Positions 56,401 to 64,000 of a stretch of DNA of 64,000 nt are shown piece by piece (positions within the stretch are counted from its first letter, which is position 1; each line of letters starts with the position of its first letter). Origin of the DNA: Lepisosteus oculatus (Eukaryota; Chordata; Actinopteri; Semionotiformes; Lepisosteidae); NCBI RefSeq assembly GCF_040954835.1, contig NC_090704.1, forward strand, positions 39,684,979-39,748,978, given 5' to 3'. The translations under genes were made by a program, and so were the position numbers. Below the pieces are notes generated by a model. The model saw only the letters and a program-made list of their open reading frames with translations, made no database searches and had not been told where the DNA came from.

Positions 56401-59400
56401 TGTATTGGCACTTCTATTGTATTGGCATTGAATAGCCCTCAAAGCAAACGGGCAGGTGACTCCTCAGTATTGTCATTCTTCACCTGAACCTTATTCCTAC
56501 TACTGTAAAGGGTTGGCACTACAGCAGAGATCTTCCAGACAGGGTGGATTCAAGGTCCATCTAATTCTTGGTGGAGTATGCTGTGCAATAGGTATCATCA
56601 GGAAAGTTTTCTTTTCCTTTTTTTTCCCCCCAAAACACCTCACCTGCTGTGTCTGCCCATTTCATCTCGTTGCTTATCAATTGTCTCCATCAGGCTTAAG
56701 AACTGTAGAGATCAATCAAGAAAAACATTTTACAAACAAATCCATCACAGCATCTCCACAGACTGGAACAAGAACATAGTTCTGAGAAGGATCACTCACA
56801 GAACTGTTCATTCCTCTCAGGTGGGCCTGATGGCACAATGACAGTATATTAAGTGCCTAGGATAGAGGGGTTGAGTTACAAGTGCATTAACCCCATGGTA
56901 AATGTACTGTAGCATAATGCAAAATGCCCCACTGACATCAACACCCACCCACCTGCTGGCCCTTCTCATCTTTCAGATTCTGGATCTCCTTGGTGAGCAC
57001 CTGGGTCCTGCTGCGAGCCTCTCTCAGAGTGGACTGCCGGTCCGTGTTATGGCCTGTGGACTGCTCTGTGAAGACAAATAAACAGCACAGGAGGCGGTAT
57101 TACACTCACACACTGCATTAAAACACACATCACGTCAGTTAGATTTTTTGTCTAGGTGAGAAGATGAACAGAACCCTGAGGTCACTAGTTTTTGATTGAA
57201 ACTCAGGCTGACAGGTAGGGAAATCTCAATGTTGCTACAGGAAAAGAACGAAAAATTGGTCTTGTTCTGTTTTAATAAGGCGGCACAAGGAGGTTTTGCG
57301 TCCTATTCTGCTTACCAACAGCTTTAAGAGTGTAGCTGGGAATGTTGTTTCCTGCCATCTCCAGCTGTAGAAGTGTTTTGTTGTGCTGCAACGACTCCAG
57401 TATAGAGCGTCCCCCCAGGAGTCCAATATTGTTCCACCGCAGATCTGGAAACAAGTTGAAAGAGGTCAATTAGGCATGAGTGCATTTCAAACAACAATAA
57501 AAGTAAAATGAAGTAGTTCAGGTGGGTAGCTGTGTCAGCATGTGTAGGCTGCAAAGGAACATGTAATGGGTTTATTCCATGCTGAAAAGAGAAGAAAGAA
57601 AACACATTTCGGCCATGGAGCCTTCTTCAGCTACAACCGAAAGGCTTAAAAAGAGGAAATTTTGAATTTTGGAATAGCTATGTGAGAGTCCTGACCTTAA
57701 CTCAATTGAAATGTTGCTGCATGCCATGAAGCAAGCTGTTCCTGCAAGACATCCCAGAAATATCAATGAATTGAAGTAGTTCTGTAAAGAGTAATGGCCA
57801 AAATCGATGTGCAAGACTGATCAGCAGCTACAGGACACGTTTGGTTGAGGTCACTGCTGCTAAAAGAGGTTCACATACTTTATCCAGCACAGACAGCAAA
57901 TGTTTAAACAATTTGTTCAATATAGACATTAAACGTACAACTGTTTGTGTGTTATTTGTTTAACCAGATTATGTTTATCTATTATTATGACAGAGATGAA
58001 GATCAAATCACAGAAATACAGGAAATTCTATAGGGTTCACAATCTTTTTCTTACCACTACGTCTCTAAAGCAGCAGCATTGTAGGATTCAGGAGAAGTGA
58101 ATAAATTGGTCAATTTAAGTTAACAGCTAACTGATATAGGATATTAAGGACCTACTGTATATGGAGTGGACAGACCTAGACCAAAACAAACCCACCAAGC
58201 TCCTGTAGCGTGCTGTTTCGCTTCAGAGCCAAGGCTAGCTCTGCTGCCCCCTGGTGATTGATCTGGTTGTTGCGCAGGTCAAGCTGTTTCAGACAGCCAT
58301 TGGAGCCGAGCCCCTCACAGAATATTGAGAATGCTTCATTCCACATCCCCAGGGCATTCCACTCTAGAACCAGCCTGCAACACAGCAGCAATCCACGCTA
58401 ACCACAGTGAAGACCGCATAGCAACATTCCTCTAAATGTGAAGTAATTTTGAATAGGTGTTCAAACCTTTAAGGGAAGTGATTGTCTAGACTCTAGAGAG
58501 TTGGTGTATCACTAACATGCTTTTGTTTGTTGACCAATGGCAGAAGTAATCAGTTTATCTCTCCTCCAAGCATGAAAAACACTTAGGAGACCACCCTAAC
58601 CACAAGATTTGGATCTGTTGGTTCTGCAGTGCAAGGAACCTTCATTTCTCAATTTACCATTCATTACATTCTCCTCACCTGCGCAGTGACTTGTTGTGTG
58701 CCAGTAACTTCCCCAGAGCTTCTGATCCTGTTGCTCTCATGTTGTTGCCCTACAACGCAAACAGTCTGTGTTTAATTTAGCATTGCACCCTGGACCATGA
58801 CCTCTACATGGTCATCATTGCAATTGCACAGGATGTTAAAGGTGAAACCAACTGCATTGTTAAAAATATGCAGAATGAAACAAATGATCTAAAAAACTAC
58901 AAAGGAATTCATAGTAAGAATATGTATTAAACAAGTAAAGCATTTATGAAATGAGAATGTGGTTTGGAAAACTTTTTGTGATGTCTGAATAATGTTATTT
59001 TGTGATGCTATAAAAAGCCATTTAGGACAGTTTCATAATTAACTACCCAGAATGACAGAAAGAACCACGTGTTTCATTCAACAGTTTAAAGCAGAAAAAT
59101 TACAGGCACCCCACCTTCATCTTCTTTGGAAACAAGCCTGCAGTTACTATGTCAAGATTATACTGCTTACCTTGAGATCCAGCACTTTAACCGTTGTGTT
59201 GGAACACAGACCATGCAACAGCAGCTTGGCACCTGAGATTGACAAGAAGAGGAATGTCAGTGACACAGACAGATGGTATAAAACCCTACAGAGCCTCTCT
59301 CACATTTACATTTGTCTCCCTCCTAAGGTTAGGCTCCACAGTAGAAGAGAGCCAGAGGTTAAGAACAAACAGGCGCCATCTACTGCAAGATTATTAGTGG

Positions 59401-59973
59401 GGATTCTACAGCATGAGGATGAATAGCATGAAAAAAACAACTGTTATTAGTGACACCATTTAAGGGGAGGAACTGGAAATTAAAACCTTGGGCAAAACTT
59501 AAAACCAGTCTCTCTGTATTCACTCTGGGCTTGCATCAAAACAGCGGCGATGCCCTTTGCCACTCCATTGCTCCCTATCCACACAGCACAGAAAGAATGA
59601 ACAAACTGCTGGTCTAAACTGAATGTGTCAAAGAATACGAGAAAGACAAAGTTCGACATTTCTGCCCCACAGTGCGAACAAAACCTGCCCCAGCGTGGTG
59701 CCAAGTGAGAGGGACAGGAGTGCAGGGCCAAGCCGGCTCACCTTCCTCGCTGAGCATGCAGTCGCTGAGCACCAGCTCCGTGAAGAGGACATCGTGGCGG
59801 AGCACCTTTGCCAGCACGGCGCAGGTGTCTGTCGTGAGGCTGTTTCCGGCCAGGTCCAGCCTCGTGCTGCCCGCCGCCCCCCACACTTCCTGCAGCTGCC
59901 TGACCACCGACTCCTGAGGCTCCACGCCGCCCTCCTTGCACAGGAGCAGGAACGCGCGGCGAAAATCCTCCAT
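47456..59973 (-). CDS. LRRC45: Leucine-rich repeat-containing protein 45
   Basis: Seventeen coding exons on the minus strand: 59742-59973, 59171-59232, 58679-58749, 58196-58374, 57316-57444, 56953-57065, 56644-56702, 56247-56324, 54340-54475, 54011-54088, 53407-53518, 52910-52980, 51854-51946, 51332-51424, 48981-49154, 48092-48239 and 47456-47652. Phase is continuous, giving 674 residues against 670 in human. LRRC45 is a centrosome-linker protein at the proximal ends of centrioles, which works with rootletin and CEP250 and supports ciliogenesis. The N-terminus MEDFRRAF and residues about 40-225 hold leucine-rich repeats ([47 protein letters not shown]). Residues about 230-660 form a long coiled coil with [15 protein letters not shown] and [13 protein letters not shown]. 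The C-terminus [20 protein letters not shown] is conserved. All introns are GT-AG except one GC-AG (donor at 54010). Confidence 0.97.
49155..51331 (-). other. LRRC45: LRRC45 intron 14
   Basis: A 2.2-kb AT-rich intron between the exons at 51332-51424 and 48981-49154. I see no repeat or exon that I can support. Confidence 0.7.
53519..54010 (-). other. LRRC45: GC-AG intron of LRRC45
   Basis: The exon ending LQLKNK is followed by AAG|GCAAGTAGG, a GC donor with an otherwise ideal consensus. The acceptor is ATACCAG at 53519-53521 and the next exon begins VEELERR. Phase and homology leave no alternative GT donor. Confidence 0.85.
54476..56246 (-). other. LRRC45: LRRC45 intron 8
   Basis: A 1.8-kb intron holding the partial CATCC repeat at its right end and a locally complex, C-rich stretch at 55140-55500 that stands out from the AT-rich surroundings. 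Confidence 0.7.
55975..56148. repeat. Fish interspersed repeat (CATCCATCC type), copy 3 (partial)
   Basis: It matches the later part of copy 2: TTTCTGGACTGTGGGAG, CATGCAGATAGCATCCCAGG, ATTGAACCCAGGGTCCC and CTAACCACTGGGCTACCC. It lies in LRRC45 intron 8. Confidence 0.55.
57514..57632. mobile_element. Third copy of the hairpin element (head and one arm)
   Basis: TTCAGGTGGGTAGCTGTGTC, GTAGGCTGCAAAGGAAC, TTTATTCCATGCTGAAAAG and TTTCGGCCATGGAGCCTTCTTCAG match the 4901 element. Only the head and left arm remain; a Tc1 fragment begins shortly after. The ribozyme-like core (57605-57630, minus strand) is intact here, with CTGAAGA and a GGC/GCC stem. It lies in LRRC45 intron 4. Confidence 0.65.
57667..58075 (+). 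mobile_element. Tc1/mariner transposon 3' remnant
   Basis: From about 57693 the plus strand encodes [16 protein letters not shown] and later [11 protein letters not shown], then a stop. This is the C-terminal block of Tc1-like transposases, with the catalytic E in the DLN(P/S)IE motif. The downstream GAGGTTCACATACTTT and a second GGGTTCACAATCTTTTT resemble Tc1-family 3' ends. It is truncated at the 5' side, carries stops, and is inactive. Confidence 0.7.
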
Positions 59974-62518
59974 CTGCCCCCCTCTGCTCTTCCACCACTT
60001 TACTCAGCTGAGCACCTGAGAACGAAATGAAAGAAACACAACACTCTCACCCAAAAGAACTAGTAAACACCCAACAAAAACCCACCCCACTATTAAGAGC
60101 AAAAACATGCCCTAACTCCCTATCTGTAGGTTTCTTTCCTTTCCAGTCTATTGTACCATAACTTCTCCTTCCACTGTGCTGCTCTAAAACAAATGAGAGT
60201 CCTAAATCAAATGCTAGCTAGAAATCACCAAGATTTTTTGTTTTGCTCATTTCCTGAATAAAACTCGATAAGGTTCTTGAACCAATAAGCTATTTTTTAA
60301 AAAAAGGCGAGCTACACCTGTTTGTTATAATCAATATAACAGTATAACAGGAAACTACTACAGTATGTACAGTTCCACTGAATCAACCCGCAAACAACAG
60401 AAACTGAATTCTTCGGTTTGAAAATAAATCACATGGTTTTATTTCCCCGTCACCAGTCATGGAAGTTGAAGCGTCAGAATTTTCCATTAGTGATATGAGG
60501 GCTTCGAGTCGCAATCAGCAGTAAGCTAAATCAACACTGACAGAGCTTAGATTCAGTAAGGCGATCTACCACCTAGAAATTAATATACGTCAAATGAACG
60601 AAGTGACATATTTGACGCAATAACGTTCATCTCATGAAAAACTGTTTATTGGATTACTCAATTTTCACACTGCATTATTTTGTTTTAAAGGAGATTATAG
60701 ATCGCTTTTATCAGTTGTAGTTAGGAGTTCGGTCCATTTAAAGACGAATCGTTTTTAAATTTGCAGCCATGAAGCGTCATTAGATTACTGACCACCATAC
60801 CCATACACTTAAATATATCGTCTTTACTCCTTCTATGATCTGGTTAGCTTCACCATTTTACGCCAGTTTGATATTCCTTACACAACTGAAAATACTTTAA
60901 GTTGAATGTTTATTCTTTTCGCAATATCACTTTTTCAAAACAAGCTGATGACAGACTTATACTAAATACATTGCAACTATCGAAATAAAGAGGAAATTAG
61001 ATGCCTACATACCAGATAAAATGCATATCAGCTGCTTATCATTTTTTCTTAAATTTATAACCTTATGAACTATTACAGAACTCTTTGATAGATGCAAATT
61101 CGCTTATTTAGATTTCAGTTACTTGCAGCAAGTGACTCGTTGACAGTTTGTACGAGGTAACCAGGAAGCGGAGTGGAGGACGGGAAGTGCAGTTCCACAA
61201 ATCTTTGCAATGCATTATGGTACAAGTAGTTTTTGTTAATTCTGAAAGGGGAGACAAGAAATGTTAAGTCCTTTATCAGTTAAATAAAATAATTAGAAGC
61301 AAACAAAGGGGTTACTTTAACTCTCGTTTTCTTTATATAATTTCATCTACAATCATAAGGCTTATATGTATAACCCACATCACAGCCAGTTAATTATTTA
61401 ATGCAGGACTTCTCTCCTTGTGTTAATCTAAAAAAAGGGGTAGCAGTATTCACAGTTGTCTCAACAATGACAATCAGTATGATAATGCAAAGTATGTTTT
61501 TTTTTTCTTTTCAGAGGGTTGAAATGCCACAGATACACTGCGGTGTCAATATAACAGTTTTATTTAAACCTCCACAGAAAAACGAAAAGAGAGGCACATG
61601 CCAGGCAAGCTCCTCATGGAAACAAGGAATCCAACAGGAGTATTGGCAAATACAAATATTGCAAAGGAAAGAAACTGTTAGTGTCCACCTTCTATAGCTT
61701 TTTTTCAGATCTCACCTTGGACTCCCTCAGTCATAAGAAGACAGCTCTAGGCTCCTGTCCATCATGTTTGTCTGCTATTTACACTTCCAGCTCCCAGAAT
61801 TGTGCCAAGCCCTCAGATGAGCTGGCTGGGCTGTACCAGCTCTGGACGTGTTTGCTGTGGTTGTGCAGAGACTCGTGCCTAAACAAATGGTACAGCTTGT
61901 GCAGAACAAGCCATTGATGAGTCAGTGAGTCGGTCTTTCTGTTCCTGAGGGGGAGAACTGGGATAGGCTGACTATGGGCAGGTGCAGCCAGCACAGCAAG
62001 GATATGGTTACAGTAAAAGCATACTTCATTGAGGCAGTACAAAAAGAAAAAAAATTAGGGCTGGCAGCCTTTTGGAGATACGACTCCTGATCACAAACTT
62101 TTCTCTTCTGGCTGGGAAAGGAGAACGCGACAGATTTTACGGAGCCAAAGTCAGAAACATCGGCGGTTCTGATCCTGCCATTGATACTGAATGCTCCTTC
62201 AGTAGGGAAAAGACTAATTTTTCAAAACAATCTATCTCTTTAATAGTTTAAAGTGTGCTCTCCATCTGTACTTGAATGTCAAGAATTCCCCTCTGTCAGA
62301 GGGTCTTGCTTAGCGCACTGAATCAGCAATACACTTGGTTTCTGGACACAAACAGCATGAAGTCAGCTATAACTGAACTGAGGAGTACATTTCCAAGCAC
62401 ACTATCCATCTCACCTGGGATACACTGAAATCCAAGGCTTGTGCACCTCCACAGGATAGATACAGGACGTTTTTGTGTGTATTTTTCACCAAGGCACAGC
62501 TCATACCTTCCAAGTAAG
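59974..62518. other. LRRC45 5' flank, shared upstream region
   Basis: On the minus strand an acceptor-like TTCGTTCTCAG|GTGCTC (near 60014) suggests a 5' UTR intron of LRRC45. A patch at 61130-61260 with AGGAAGCGG (ETS-like) and AATGCATTATGG is the likeliest promoter, and may serve a divergent plus-strand gene too. The remainder is AT-rich without supported exons. Confidence 0.35.
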
Positions 62519-63985
62519 ATGCCTCTCCCCCACCTCCTCCAGAAGAGAGCCACTGCACTCCAGAGACAGCTCCTGTCTGAAAACCTGTTGCTGGATCTGG
62601 AGGAGTTTTTGAAGAAAAAAGTAAGTCAATTTCTTCGCCCGTGGAATTCTTTAGGTCTCAGTGCTCGGCATTGCTTTGAGCCCCAGGGTCCTGATTTTGA
62701 AAGGTTGTAAAAGTCTGCATAACAGTGACTAGGAGTAAACGTACTAATTTGTATGTTACATATATAATCTGTAACTACTTTGATCTTTTCTTTAAAATGG
62801 CCTATACCATAGTGAGGTCTTCATTTCCTTTTGTCACTGTATTGTTTGAATGATTTTAGATTATTTTGACTCAACATTTTCACTGTGATGTCCCAACTCA
62901 TAAATCTAGAGGTCCTGAATTGATTACTTTGTGAAACCGGTTATATGCTTTACTGTAAGATTGATGGTGTGGCAGGTGAAGTTCATCCCTTTGAAACCTG
63001 GCTGGGATTCAAGCCAAGGGACTAGCAAACAAAACCCACTGGCCAGCAGGTTTGGAGTGCTTTTCAAGCTCCAGAGGGCTATATCACATTAACAGCCTCG
63101 TACTGTGTGAGACATTACATTCTGACCCTTCGTACTTCAGCTCCATATTGTGCAGGAACCCCAGTAAATGATACATATAATATTTGTCTCAGTAGTACAG
63201 TAGGTGTCATGGCACAAATGTGACACATGCAGTTCAGCCCTTGTATACCACATATAATGTATGGTAGATTGCATTCTAAACACATGTAAATAATACATGC
63301 AGTAATTGCTCAATGTTAAGCGATTTTATTTCTTTTGTGGTTTTGTAATGTAAACTGACACCCTGGACTTTGAGAGTCTATTGCTTGGGCCAATTCTAAT
63401 CCAAAACCTGATTGCCAGAAACACATACTGTAAGTCCAAATTCAGTAGTTCACATTGTTAGAGGTTATTACAGTTTCTGTAATATTAAGCAGATCTAACT
63501 CTGGACAGGCTGCTAGTTAATTGTACAGTATGTTGACTCTTGTTCCTGGATGCATAGCCTTTCAGTTAATCTAGAGTTTAAGCCACCACACGATCCTGTC
63601 CATTATGTAATAATTACGGAACTGTAATTCCTTAATTAGGATTAATTCCATAACTAGGGCTCAGATTTCAACATTTAAGGACAAACTAAAAAACTGAGGG
63701 AAAAGTAAACTCGGTGTTGTATGCAAGTGGTTATTGAAGTGCACCACTAATGGCCTAAATAATTCACAAACTATACTCAGTGAAGTCTTTAGTGTTAGTT
63801 TCTTATACAAACTACTGTAAACCACAATTAAGGGCGGAAAAAAAATAACAATAAAAGTAAACAAGGCAAACACTACGAAGAGATGAGACTCACTGGAAAG
63901 ACACTGCGCTCTCTTCTCTTGCTCAGGAGGTACAGAACGAAGGCGCAAGAAGGAAGAGCTTCAACAATGAGCAGAATGTCCTAAG
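62519..63985 (+). CDS. Candidate first coding exons of an unidentified helical protein (partial)
   Basis: I do not recognise this gene. Exon A, 62519-62620, reads MPLPHLLQKRATALQRQLL, then SENLLLDLEEFLKKK, and ends in a strong donor AAAAAA|GTAAGT in phase 0. Exon B, 63927-63985, follows the acceptor CTTGCTCAG and reads EVQNEGARRKSFNNEQNVL, ending in CTAAG|GTACAG in phase 2. Both stay open when joined, and the product is charged and helix-prone. A pyrimidine-rich acceptor (CCCCACCTCCTCCAG, ending 62542) lies inside exon A in the same phase, so the exon may instead start at 62543 and be internal. The mammalian neighbour at this place, CENPX, does not match. The gene would continue off the right edge. 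Confidence 0.35.
62621..63926 (+). other. Candidate intron of the right-edge gene
   Basis: AT-rich DNA between the two candidate exons. I see no repeat or RNA gene in it. Confidence 0.35.
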
Positions 63986-64000
63986 GTACAGTAAATAATA

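Noticed and set aside
59623-60030. A 135-residue open frame on the plus strand across LRRC45 exon 1
   Set aside because: It is the antisense shadow of a GC-rich exon; LRRC45 on the minus strand explains the sequence fully.
61401-61697. A 98-residue open frame with a strong acceptor-like TTTTCTTTTCAG at 61515
   Set aside because: The peptide has no recognisable motif, the acceptor is preceded by a simple T run, and no partner exon could be joined in phase.
60000-64000. CENPX (STRA13), expected from human synteny
   Set aside because: No exon encoding its conserved helices was found on either strand; the two right-edge candidate exons do not resemble it.

Overview
This is a window of vertebrate nuclear DNA, almost certainly from a ray-finned fish. 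Genes are split by many introns. The noncoding DNA is AT-rich and carries repeat types typical of fish: tRNA- and 5S-rRNA-derived SINEs, LINE 3' ends, Tc1 and hAT remnants, and short palindromic elements. The species cannot be fixed from the sequence alone. The repeats together with the intact gene block would fit a non-teleost fish (gar, bowfin or sturgeon type), but that is inference.

Layout. GPS1/CSN1 enters from the left on the minus strand, with only its first coding exon (1564-1596) in view. RFNG (radical fringe, plus, coding 6995-14417) and DCXR (L-xylulose reductase, plus, 19692-25585) follow. RAC3 (Rho GTPase, minus, 29168-44575) and LRRC45 (centriolar linker protein, minus, 47456-59973) come next. 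At the right edge are two candidate exons of an unidentified helical protein (plus, 62519-63985). All exons of RFNG, DCXR, RAC3 and LRRC45 were reconstructed with continuous phase, giving 410, 244, 192 and 674 residues. Order and orientation match the human 17q25.3 block LRRC45-RAC3-DCXR-RFNG-GPS1.

The genes are unrelated housekeeping and signalling genes, not a pathway. GPS1/RFNG are divergent, DCXR/RAC3 convergent, RAC3/LRRC45 tandem, and LRRC45 is divergent from the right-edge candidate. CRE palindromes (TGACGTCA) lie upstream of GPS1 and RAC3.

The most unusual material is in the repeats. A 208-bp near-perfect hairpin element with 12-bp target duplications carries a hammerhead-ribozyme-like core, and has two relatives in the window. 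There is also a complete 387-bp hAT-type MITE with 8-bp duplications, a 5S-derived SINE, and a three-copy local repeat inside RAC3 intron 1 that matches nothing I recognise.
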